Assembly: GCA_019417325.1 (NCBI GenBank)
Contig: DXVO01000001.1
Coordinates: 124,001-188,000 of the forward strand
Length of the DNA stretch: 64,000 nt
Reading direction: 5' to 3'
Source: Parabacteroides sp.
GTDB lineage: Bacteria; Bacteroidota; Bacteroidia; Bacteroidales; Tannerellaceae
The notes under the pieces are model-generated. The model was not told the DNA's origin. It worked only from the letters and a program-made list of their open reading frames with translations, and did no database searches. Numbering within the stretch: position 1 is the stretch's first letter; each line of letters opens with the position of its first letter. Both the position numbers and the translations under genes were made by a program. Shown here piece after piece: positions 36,737 through 44,187 of this stretch.

Positions 36737-37116
36737 GGCTTTCTTTCAAATTTAATAAAACGCATCGATTTCCTTGCTTCCGGAGACATCCTAAAACAGA
36801 TACGCCGTGCTTTCACCCGGTGCGGCATACAATCTTTCGCATCTTCATATCCTTCACTTCCTGCCGACAGATAAAAATCGCCCAGGTCTTTCATCTCCAC
36901 AGAATACCCTTCTTCCAGCCGTTCCCGTATCATGCTCCCCAACTCGCATACTGCCGCCAGCACGTCACCGCGACTTAAAGAGCAACGATCTGCCACCAAA
37001 TTTGCCAGTTTACCGGTTGAAATCCGCCCGCAGGTTACTGGAACTCCATAATAGCGAACCTTATCCTCCGCTCCTGTTTTATCCAATTTCTCACGAACTA
37101 CATAGAAATGTGCCAT
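36727..37116 (-). CDS. HU-related DNA-binding protein (TIGR01201 type)
   Basis: A 129-residue histone-like protein of the Bacteroidota HU-related family: an N-terminal extension (AHFYVVREKLDKTG), an HU-like dimer core (LANLVADRCSLSRGDVLAAVCELGSMI) and a C-terminal arm (VKARRICFRMSPEARKSM). It binds DNA without strong sequence specificity. It is translated just before, and overlaps, the VapE-type gene. Confidence 0.85.
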   Translation of the reverse strand: MAHFYVVREKLDKTGAEDKVRYYGVPVTCGRISTGKLANLVADRCSLSRGDVLAAVCELGSMIRERLEEGYSVEMKDLGDFYLSAGSEGYEDAKDCMPHRVKARRICFRMSPEARKSMRFIKFERKPWE

Positions 37117-37210
37117 AAATAGTATAGTTTTTTATATTAAATAGAGATATATTCATTCAAATACGCCAATTTCAACCCAGTTTACACCCGGATTTGAACG
37201 GCACACACAC

Positions 37211-37237
37211 CCGGGTCTACATAGACACGAGACCCGG
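37211..37237 (-). promoter_or_regulatory. GC-rich hairpin in the leader of the HU/VapE pair
   Basis: CCGGGTCT (37211-37218) pairs with AGACCCGG (37230-37237). ACCCGGAT also occurs as a direct repeat at 37187-37194 and 37232-37239. In an otherwise AT-rich gap this looks like a protein-binding site or an RNA leader structure for the reverse-strand HU gene. Confidence 0.4.
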
Positions 37238-37364
37238 ATGTCAAGCACTTCTTGTCCTACAAATATAAAAAATATATACATATAAAGCAAAGATTATCAA
37301 TGGTTTTTACAATAAAATCCTATTTATTTTTCTGTTTTTTTACGTATCCTACGAATGGATATGT

Positions 37365-37470
37365 TATGATAGTATGATGGTTGGGTATGTTGGTTAGATT
37401 CGTATCTATCATAGATATAAATTATTAATAATTAATATATTAACTAATAATATGATAGTATGATGGTTTA
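37365..37470. repeat. Direct repeats of ATGATAGTATGATGGTT
   Basis: The 17-base unit occurs at 37365-37381 and again near 37452-37468, with further partial ATGAT copies between them. The 647-base gap 37117-37763 holds these repeats, the hairpin above and the promoter of the next cluster. The repeats mirror the ATGATGGTATGAT-type sequence (seen inverted as ATCATACCATCAT) just left of the VapE gene near 34601-34613. Confidence 0.65.
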
Positions 37471-37578
37471 CAAATAAAAAATTTATTAAATAAGTACCTC
37501 ATTGGAGAAACTACTCATGCAATAGACATCAAAAGCGAAGACTTAATATATATCAAGATTTTTTCAATAAATACCCTA

Positions 37579-37586
37579 TATTTTTG
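37579..37586 (+). promoter_or_regulatory. Candidate -7 box of the AAA/RiPP cluster
   Basis: TATTTTTG matches TAnnTTTG and is the last such box before the 14-gene cluster. The first clear ATG is 177 bases downstream, leaving a long leader. No convincing -33 TTG. Confidence 0.4.
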
Positions 37587-37634
37587 TCACATTCATACTT
37601 ATTCAAGCAAGTATAGGTAATAAATAAAAATGTT

Positions 37635-37748
37635 ATGCAAAAACCGGAGAATGTTGACCTGAAAAAGACATGCACAAATGAGTCTTATATAAAAAGGCAT
37701 TCATCCCATAATAAAAATGCAGCAATACGATCAGAGTATAACAATTAA
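37635..37748 (+). CDS. Possible 37-aa leader ORF (doubtful)
   Basis: An open frame from ATG (37635) to TAA (37748) fills most of the leader and stops 15 bases before the first cluster gene. The peptide is polar and basic (starts MQKPENVDLKK, ends RSEYNN) with one cysteine. It has no strong ribosome site and no recognisable domain. It could be a regulatory uORF or chance. Confidence 0.22.
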   Translation: MQKPENVDLKKTCTNESYIKRHSSHNKNAAIRSEYNN

Positions 37749-37763
37749 TTTAAAATAAAAATT

Positions 37764-38171
37764 ATGAGTGCAGAACGAATAACTCTTGAGTTTATTAGTC
37801 CGAATAAACTTAATAAATTAACAGGTGGAGAAAACGTTACTAAAACAGTATGGTCTTATGCCGGTGTTGAAAATAGCACTTTGGTTTTAGATACAAAAAA
37901 TTGGACTATCGTATGTGAAACCAATAATGTTTGCGAATCTATTGCAAAATGGTTAGTGAATGAGTCTTCATATACCATGAGAGTTGAAACGGCAGAAGAG
38001 GTCACAGAGGAATTTAAAAAGCTCGACTACACTTTTGCAGTTTCCATGATTGGCCAATTGTGTGGAACAAATGACCTTATAACATACCTACAATCATTAC
38101 AACAAGTATTCAATGTCGGAATGAAACAAAATGATTCCCCACTTGATTTATCAAATAAAAAACAAGAATGA
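37764..38171 (+). CDS. Unrecognised 135-aa protein, first gene of the cluster
   Basis: No family recognised. There is no signal peptide or membrane helix, and it looks cytoplasmic. Residues 10-23 read FISPNKLNKLTGGE, superficially like the LTGG ending of some bacteriocin leaders, but over 110 residues follow, including VLDTKNWTIVCETNN and a mixed helical C-terminus, so a precursor role is unlikely. It has two cysteines in the CETNNVCES stretch. It precedes the 259-aa gene by 28 bases, in the same unit as the small zinc-ribbon protein and probably upstream of the AAA ATPase. Confidence 0.7.
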   Translation: MSAERITLEFISPNKLNKLTGGENVTKTVWSYAGVENSTLVLDTKNWTIVCETNNVCESIAKWLVNESSYTMRVETAEEVTEEFKKLDYTFAVSMIGQLCGTNDLITYLQSLQQVFNVGMKQNDSPLDLSNKKQE

Positions 38172-38199
38172 ATAATTAAACAAATAACAATAAAAAACC

Positions 38200-38979
38200 A
38201 TGGCAGTACAAACTCAAACAAATTTACAACTACGCAAAAAAGGGCTTGATGATGTTTTCCATCGTACGATTATTGCCCTTGAAAGATTAGAGGTATTCCT
38301 GATGATGGCAGCTAACGAAAGCAAACAGGTCACGATCAATCAAACAGCCATTAAAACCTCCCGTGATTTACATGATGATGAGAAGAATCCTCCCAGCAAA
38401 GACTCTTTTTTCGGTGAAGTACAACTCCAAATTTCAGCACTTTTCTTCCAAACAGAGTTCGATGACAAAGAGGTTTTTTCTAAAGCTGTTGAATATTTCC
38501 TAAATGACCTTTTAGAATGGTATGGAGGCAGATTACCGGATATACCTTATGATGAAGTTGAAAGATTCTTTATTCCAATCATGGTATCATTAAATAGACA
38601 GGCAACAAGTGTCATTGACATTATGCAAGCTGTTGCAAACTATGTAGGGGAAATCAAAAGTATTGAATCCTTATCCCATGAAGAAAAAGAAAAAGCTGTT
38701 ATGGATGGATTCAAAGCCTTTATGCTTGCCGACCACAAAACCCAGGAAGAAAACCTGGCTTTTGAAAAATCGGGAGAGGAGGCAATCTTTACTTCCCATA
38801 AACGAGGTGAAGCTATAGATGGATATAAAAGACTGTATCTGGCATTCATGGAAATGTATGATGAACCGAATCCTGCAAAATTATTAGTGACAGCTGTCAC
38901 AAATTATTTGCCGGAAATAGCCAAAATGTGTCCAGATATCACCTTGGAAATAATTGAGACTAAATTTTCGGAGAAATAA
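38200..38979 (+). CDS. Unrecognised 259-aa helical protein
   Basis: No family recognised. It is a predominantly helical, acidic, soluble protein without a signal peptide or membrane segment. Two halves can be seen: a region to about 130 (VFHRTIIALERLEVFLMMA; then AVEYFLNDLLEWYGGRLPD) and a C-terminal part after an EKEKAVMDGFKAFM stretch. It could be a structural partner of the downstream AAA ATPase. Confidence that it is a real gene comes from codon-like composition, clean spacing (28 and 37 bases to its neighbours) and length. Confidence 0.72.
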   Translation: MAVQTQTNLQLRKKGLDDVFHRTIIALERLEVFLMMAANESKQVTINQTAIKTSRDLHDDEKNPPSKDSFFGEVQLQISALFFQTEFDDKEVFSKAVEYFLNDLLEWYGGRLPDIPYDEVERFFIPIMVSLNRQATSVIDIMQAVANYVGEIKSIESLSHEEKEKAVMDGFKAFMLADHKTQEENLAFEKSGEEAIFTSHKRGEAIDGYKRLYLAFMEMYDEPNPAKLLVTAVTNYLPEIAKMCPDITLEIIETKFSEK

Positions 38980-39016
38980 CAAACTGTTGAAGATATAAAA
39001 TATAAAAAATAAAATT

Positions 39017-39382
39017 ATGGCACTAAATAGTTTTACGAAAGATAGCATTACATATTTTGAAGTATATATAAGTTGTCCGGTATGTCTCGACCGTGGGAAT
39101 CAGACCCCCCAAACATATTGGGTACATCACAACAATAATTGTAACGGCGATATATACATGGGCGAAAATGCTTACTACTATTGTAAAAAATGCGGAGCGA
39201 CCCAACATGTTATGAAATGGAAATACGGTTGCCCCAATCATTCCTCCGGCGACACCTATGAATACCTTGAAGCCTCACCTGCTGCATTAGCTCAAGCAGT
39301 CTCTACTGCAGGTCAAATGGTGCAGTCAACAGGTATCGCATGGCTTCAAACATTTTTGGTCAATATGCAAAAAGGGAATTGA
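39017..39382 (+). CDS. Small zinc-ribbon protein, paralogue 1
   Basis: A 121-residue protein with cysteine pairs C20-P-V-C23 and C56-K-K-C59 plus C42 and C72, suggesting one or two zinc sites. The tail (AQAVSTAGQMVQSTGIAWLQTFL) is a helix. It is clearly homologous to the protein encoded at 41555: both share CPxC, a xYW-H segment, CNGxI, CxKCG and an AQAxSTA...G...LQ..L tail. It may be a substrate adaptor or structural subunit for the AAA ATPase encoded between the two. Followed by two hairpins. Confidence 0.72.
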   Translation: MALNSFTKDSITYFEVYISCPVCLDRGNQTPQTYWVHHNNNCNGDIYMGENAYYYCKKCGATQHVMKWKYGCPNHSSGDTYEYLEASPAALAQAVSTAGQMVQSTGIAWLQTFLVNMQKGN

Positions 39383-39440
39383 TGCCATGTTTTCCCTTAT
39401 TTAAGGATGCAGAATAAAATAATCAGCATCCTTAAATTTT
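39372..39440 (+). terminator. Two consecutive hairpins, partial terminator or attenuator
   Basis: AAGGGAA (39372-39378) pairs with TTCCCTT (39392-39398), and TTAAGGATGC (39401-39410) pairs with GCATCCTTAA (39426-39435), followed by TTTT. They separate the first three genes from the AAA gene. Because no new promoter is obvious downstream, they may reduce rather than stop transcription. Confidence 0.55.
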
Positions 39441-39497
39441 AAATGTATGCAATTTATTCTTTTTCAAATTTCAGGATTCATTACTAATGAATAGATT

Positions 39498-41537
39498 ATG
39501 GATTTCAAAATAAAATATTTTAGCGAAGAAGATTCCAAGGGGTTCCCTAAATTTGATATGAATGTATGGATAACCGAGAGTGATAAAGCCGTTTTAGAAG
39601 AGGGTAAAAAGGAGCCCCATGGTCCTCAATATGTAAAAATAGAATGCAAAGATGTTTTAAGCCGTTTTGTCTTTTACGCTAAATTATCGACAATTAATCC
39701 AAATGCAAATCTTGGTAACGGACATTTATGGATACCCAAAGAGCTGATACACAAATCTTGGCTGATTGGTCATAAAACATCTGTAGTCGTTACATTAATT
39801 GATACAACCGATGCTATTATTGCCGATTCAATTGTAATCAAACTAAACCCTGAAGCGGTAAAGAATTGGTCGGATGAAGAAATAGAAAGAGCTGAAAATC
39901 ATTCAAAAACATCAAATAGAATCGCTTACGATACACAAATGCTTTTTGTCAAACCCGGAACAAAACGGGTTGTAACCGGCGAAATAGAAAGTATCTTCCC
40001 AAAATCGGATGATAGACAAACACTTTATAAAGTAACTTCCGACACTAAAATTAATTTTACCGGATTACCAGCCAACCGACAGAAAGCAATTGATTTTTCT
40101 CAGATTGGAGGATTAACCGATGTAATAAGCCGGCTTAGAGAAATCATACAGATACCGATAAATTACCCGGAACTTCTCGGACGATTCGGAATTAAACCAC
40201 CCAAAGGGATGCTTATGTATGGTCCTCCGGGAAATGGCAAAACCATGATTGCACGTGCTGTTGCTTATTCAATGGGGTCCTCTTTTATCACAATAGAAGG
40301 GCCGGAACTTATGTCCAAATATGTGGGTGTAGGCGAACAGCGCCTACGTGAGAAATTCGAAGAGGCGGAATCTAAAGGTAATTGTGTGATCTTTATCGAT
40401 GAAATTGACTCTATTACATCCAAACGTAGCGAGTCGAGTGCAGAATATCAAGTATCTATTGTTGCAACCTTACTAAGTCTCATGGATGGCATGAACAGCA
40501 ATAATAAGGTATTTGTGATCGGTGCAACAAACCGTCTTAACGCCATCGATCCTGCATTACGCAGACCGGGACGATTTGATTTAGAATTTGAAGTGCCGCT
40601 TCCCAACGCATCTGCAAGATATGATATTTTATCAAAGTATGTAAAATTAGAAAATGCTCATCTCTTTAATGCCGTATCCACCAACTCACTACAAGTACTT
40701 AGTGAGTTAACCAACGGATATTCAGGGGCAGATTTATCCCTCTTGTACAGAGAATCTGTCATGAATGCAATTAGAAAAAGAATATCCATCGAGGAAGACA
40801 CCGGAAAAATCTCTTTTCACGACGTACCAGAGTCCATACAGATATCCAACGAGGACTTTCATGAAGCTCTTCGCAACATAACCCCCACCTCGCTCAGGGG
40901 TATTGATGTAAATAAGCCAACCGTTAAATGGGATAGTTTAATTGGCTTAGGCCAACAAAAAAGGGAGATGGAAGCCATTTATGCAAATATCAGAAAACGC
41001 TTATCTTCTAAAAATTTATCACAGCGTCCATCAATACTGAACATTATCCTGGAAGGTATAAAAGGTGCGGGAAAACGTACTTTTATTTATGCTTTTGCCC
41101 AACAATATAATTATGAGATTCTTGAATTAGATTTCTGGGACTTAGCATCCGAACCTGTAAATGAAGCCTATATTGAGATTAATCAAATAATTGCAAAAGC
41201 GAAGCAAATTGCTCCTACAATTCTTTATTGTAAAAATGTAGAAAAAATCGACAATGCCGAACGATTCTTATTAAAACTAAATAATGAACTATACAAATTG
41301 AATAAATATACTCATATAATGGCAATATTAGCTGTCGAAAGTTTGAATGAACTTCCTAAAAGTACATTAGGATATAAGGCATTCAATACCATAATAAATA
41401 TCAATCAACTAAAGGAGAATTTCATAGGCCTTTTATCCCCTCTTTATGAAAAGGATATCATATTAAAGGCTATGGATGTTCCTATGGACAGCATAGGACA
41501 GGTTATTGTCAATCTACAAGAACAAACGGATATATAA
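39498..41537 (+). CDS. Cdc48/NSF-like double AAA+ ATPase
   Basis: A 679-residue ATPase. An N-terminal beta-rich domain (about 1-190) recalls the substrate-binding N-domain of Cdc48. The first AAA domain is intact: Walker A GPPGNGKT (242-249), Walker B VIFIDEID (about 297-304), and the second region of homology with ATNRLNAIDPALRRPGRFD. The second AAA domain (about 475-679) is degenerate: GIKGAGKR keeps a P-loop-like form, but the Walker B position reads ILYCKNVE without DE. It is expected to unfold or remodel proteins. Such ATPases are rare in Bacteroidota chromosomes; the partners are probably its neighbours. Confidence 0.85.
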   Translation: MDFKIKYFSEEDSKGFPKFDMNVWITESDKAVLEEGKKEPHGPQYVKIECKDVLSRFVFYAKLSTINPNANLGNGHLWIPKELIHKSWLIGHKTSVVVTLIDTTDAIIADSIVIKLNPEAVKNWSDEEIERAENHSKTSNRIAYDTQMLFVKPGTKRVVTGEIESIFPKSDDRQTLYKVTSDTKINFTGLPANRQKAIDFSQIGGLTDVISRLREIIQIPINYPELLGRFGIKPPKGMLMYGPPGNGKTMIARAVAYSMGSSFITIEGPELMSKYVGVGEQRLREKFEEAESKGNCVIFIDEIDSITSKRSESSAEYQVSIVATLLSLMDGMNSNNKVFVIGATNRLNAIDPALRRPGRFDLEFEVPLPNASARYDILSKYVKLENAHLFNAVSTNSLQVLSELTNGYSGADLSLLYRESVMNAIRKRISIEEDTGKISFHDVPESIQISNEDFHEALRNITPTSLRGIDVNKPTVKWDSLIGLGQQKREMEAIYANIRKRLSSKNLSQRPSILNIILEGIKGAGKRTFIYAFAQQYNYEILELDFWDLASEPVNEAYIEINQIIAKAKQIAPTILYCKNVEKIDNAERFLLKLNNELYKLNKYTHIMAILAVESLNELPKSTLGYKAFNTIININQLKENFIGLLSPLYEKDIILKAMDVPMDSIGQVIVNLQEQTDI

Positions 41538-41554
41538 TCAAAAAAGAAAATACA

Positions 41555-41893
41555 ATGCGAATAGAAATATACATGGCATGCCCTTTATGCGTTTCAAGAG
41601 GGTTGAGCATTTCGAAAGAATATTGGAGACATGGTTCGGACGGAGGACTTACAAGTTGGATGTTCAAACCATGCAACGGTATTTTATGCTTGGATGAAAA
41701 AGCGAATGTAATATGTTCTAAATGTGGAAAATCCATCCCGTTACTGAAAGCACAATTGTCATGTAATAGCGGACGGCATAAATTTGCCGTTGCTTCGAAT
41801 ACATCTTATGCACAGGCAATTTCTACCGCATCCAATTGCGTGAACACAGGTGGACTATCCTATTTACAAAGTATTCTAAAACATATTGCATAA
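41555..41893 (+). CDS. Small zinc-ribbon protein, paralogue 2
   Basis: A 112-residue paralogue of the protein at 39017, with C9-P-L-C12, C40, C45, C54-S-K-C57 and C70. The start MRIEIYMACPLC places the first pair near the N-terminus. The helical tail SYAQAISTAS...LSYLQSIL is conserved. It starts 17 bases after the AAA stop and lies 2 bases from the next gene, so it is cotranscribed. Having one copy on each side of the AAA gene suggests two related adaptor subunits or cargo variants. Confidence 0.74.
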   Translation: MRIEIYMACPLCVSRGLSISKEYWRHGSDGGLTSWMFKPCNGILCLDEKANVICSKCGKSIPLLKAQLSCNSGRHKFAVASNTSYAQAISTASNCVNTGGLSYLQSILKHIA

Positions 41894-41895
41894 GT

Positions 41896-42396
41896 ATGGG
41901 AACAATGAGGTTTGAAGGATTAAGCATTGCTGGTAGACTGTTCGTACTACTTTTAGTAGGCGGATTGATATTCGGAGGATATTACGGATATCTCTCCTAT
42001 AAATTTTCAGCCTGCGTAGAAAAAGGGAACCTCTATTTAAGCGGTGGATATTACGACAATGCAATCGAATCATATAATATGGCATTGAATATTAAATCAT
42101 TCGGAGGTTCCAAAGCTGAGATAAGTAGTTTGATAAGTAATACGAACACCCTGAAAGATGCAGAAATAACAAAACTTAAACAAGAGATTACAGCTATTAT
42201 TGGCGACAAATACAAAGGAATAGAAGGTGCAAATATTATTGCTTTAAGAAAAGGTTATTATTCTGCAATAGAAATAGAACCTGTACAAAAAAAAATAAAC
42301 AGACTGAAAGAACTGAATATTGCCAATAATCTTATTAAACAATATCAACAAACACTGGATTCTCAAAAACTGCAAGCAAAAAAAAGAAAAAGATGA
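41896..42396 (+). CDS. Membrane-anchored protein with one TPR-like repeat
   Basis: A 166-residue protein starting at the ATG at 41896 (MGTMRFEG), 2 bases after the preceding stop; the frame extends further upstream but would overlap the zinc-ribbon gene. One membrane helix (about 13-31) is followed by a TPR-like segment (GNLYLSGGYYDNAIESYNMAL) and a basic coiled C-terminus (KKRKR). Orientation is probably C-terminus outside the cytoplasm. It overlaps the next gene as ATGA. Confidence 0.68.
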   Translation: MGTMRFEGLSIAGRLFVLLLVGGLIFGGYYGYLSYKFSACVEKGNLYLSGGYYDNAIESYNMALNIKSFGGSKAEISSLISNTNTLKDAEITKLKQEITAIIGDKYKGIEGANIIALRKGYYSAIEIEPVQKKINRLKELNIANNLIKQYQQTLDSQKLQAKKRKR

Positions 42397-43988
42397 AAAG
42401 AATAATTGCAACCATCGTTTTTATTTTATGCTCCATAGCTCTTTATGCACAAAATAAGAGTATCGACATTGCACGTATCGAGTATAGAAAAGGCAATTAT
42501 AAAGATGCAGTCGGATTATTTAATGGGGCAATTGCAACTGTTACAGATACCCATACTAAAGATTTACTTACAATAGAAAAAGAAAAATCGAGTAAGTGCT
42601 GGGAGTCTCTGGAAAAGGCAGACAAATATTACCATCAATCCAATTTCCAGAATGCACTACGTTTATATATTACGATATCATCTATGAATGAATCAGATTC
42701 ATATGCTAAAAATCAGATTAACAGATGTCGATACAATATAGAACAAGCAAGGGTATTAGGAAGTGAAAGAAAAAGAGCAAACGAACTTTTATGTAAAATA
42801 GTCAAAACTAACGATTTAGACAAATTAAAGAAATTTACAAATGACTATCCAACACATACATCGGTCCAAAGTATTAAAGAGATTCTAAAATACTATGAGA
42901 GCCCCTATGTTATAGATAAAGAAAATGTCCGTATCAAAGAGGATTTCTATATTAAATCCGGTGATTTTTATTTTGAGAACAACAAAACTACCGCAGCATG
43001 GTTTTATGAAAAAGCGGCAACCTGCGGATCACTGGTAGGATTCTACAAATTAGCAAACTCTTTACCAAATGAAAATAACAGAAGACGCCAACGCTTATTA
43101 GTTTTTGCTGCTGCTAATGGGATGGCAGAAGCGGAAAAGCAGCTTAAATCAAAATATCCTAAGTTACTATATAACTCGAGTATCCCTAAAACGCTATATA
43201 AACATATGGAATTAGCCAACAAGGGAAATATCTACTCATGTGTCTATATTCAAAAAAACAAACATAACATAGGTCTTCCTGATTTATATCTGTTAGATGA
43301 CAATGCCCGGTACATGAATACGATAGATTACTTTCAATACGACTTGGGAATGATGTATCTAAAAGGTAACTGCGTAAATAAAAACACGGACAAAGGGATT
43401 TTATATTTATATGCTGCTGCATCCAAAGGGAATCATTCTGCCCAATACGCATTAGCTCAAATATTTATAAAAAAGGAGAAGTACTATAATGCATTTATGC
43501 TTTGCGCTGCCATCAACGGAAATGCCGATGCCATAAAAAAAGTCGGATTTAATAACTATAATAACACACAGAAATATGCGAAATCCTATGTTGACTTTTT
43601 AATGGATAAAGAATGCGATATCTTCTATGCCAGGCTTTTTATTACATATAATGCCTCCGTATACAAAATCGAAGATACTGACTCCGAACTAATTACCTTG
43701 GCATGTTACAAGTATTTAAGCCGTAAACAATACAAAAATGTCATCAAATTAGTAAAAAGCAAAAATATTTGGGATAAAGAAACCATTTCAAGAATACAAA
43801 ATACAATCGGTCACAGTAAAAATAAATATCATAAAAAAATACTAAAACAACTCACAAAAGTAGTCACCCAAGAGAATATAAATAAACCGGATGTGTTTCC
43901 ATCGCTAATAAAAGACAATTTCTGTATAAACCCACATATTGCTAAAGAAATCCCAGTAGAGGATTATCTATTAAATACGGTCAACTAA
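42393..43988 (+). CDS. Secreted Sel1/TPR-repeat protein
   Basis: A 531-residue protein with a signal peptide (MKRIIATIVFILCSIALYA-Q). Two N-terminal TPR-like units (IEYRKGNYKDAVGLFNGA; KYYHQSNFQNALRLYITI) are followed by Sel1-like repeats with the G-x(6)-A-A pattern (AWFYEKAATCGSLVGFYKLA; GILYLYAAASKGNHSAQYAL; AFMLCAAINGNADAIKKV). It is lysine- and asparagine-rich and AT-rich in DNA. It probably acts as an extracytoplasmic scaffold together with the preceding membrane protein. It stops 15 bases before the small precursor-like gene. Confidence 0.75.
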   Translation: MKRIIATIVFILCSIALYAQNKSIDIARIEYRKGNYKDAVGLFNGAIATVTDTHTKDLLTIEKEKSSKCWESLEKADKYYHQSNFQNALRLYITISSMNESDSYAKNQINRCRYNIEQARVLGSERKRANELLCKIVKTNDLDKLKKFTNDYPTHTSVQSIKEILKYYESPYVIDKENVRIKEDFYIKSGDFYFENNKTTAAWFYEKAATCGSLVGFYKLANSLPNENNRRRQRLLVFAAANGMAEAEKQLKSKYPKLLYNSSIPKTLYKHMELANKGNIYSCVYIQKNKHNIGLPDLYLLDDNARYMNTIDYFQYDLGMMYLKGNCVNKNTDKGILYLYAAASKGNHSAQYALAQIFIKKEKYYNAFMLCAAINGNADAIKKVGFNNYNNTQKYAKSYVDFLMDKECDIFYARLFITYNASVYKIEDTDSELITLACYKYLSRKQYKNVIKLVKSKNIWDKETISRIQNTIGHSKNKYHKKILKQLTKVVTQENINKPDVFPSLIKDNFCINPHIAKEIPVEDYLLNTVN

Positions 43989-44003
43989 ATATATTAATAT
44001 CAT

Positions 44004-44168
44004 ATGGAGTATTCCGAAAATCCAGAACAGAGTAGGAAACAAATTAAACACTTTACAATTATGTTACAAGAAAATTTGATTAGTGAAGACGTTATTGATC
44101 GTTTGGATGTTTCTGAAGAAGCTGCTGATTGGTGCGACCATTGCAATGAAGGTCATCCGATCTATTAA
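44004..44168 (+). CDS. Candidate RiPP precursor peptide (54 aa)
   Basis: A 54-codon gene placed immediately before the radical SAM/YcaO genes (19 bases) and 15 bases after the Sel1-type gene. The N-terminal 42 residues are polar and helical (IKHFTIMLQENLISEDVIDRL), as in leader peptides. The C-terminal 12 residues WCDHCNEGHPIY hold the only tryptophan and both cysteines (W43, C44, C47), plus H46, H51 and Y54: the residue types modified by radical SAM and YcaO enzymes. No GG or other cleavage site is obvious before the core. It is not homologous to a precursor I know. The call is inference from size, composition and position. Confidence 0.72.
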   Translation: MEYSENPEQSRKQIKHFTIMLQENLISEDVIDRLDVSEEAADWCDHCNEGHPIY

Positions 44169-44187
44169 TTATTAAGACTCAACCACT

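Noticed and set aside
37365..37470. Repeated 17-base units considered as a CRISPR array
   Set aside because: Only two full units with irregular spacing, AT-rich sequence and no cas genes in the window.
43186..43452. Reverse frame with several cysteines, considered as a second peptide gene
   Set aside because: It is antisense to the Sel1-type gene and has no start signal or leader-like part.
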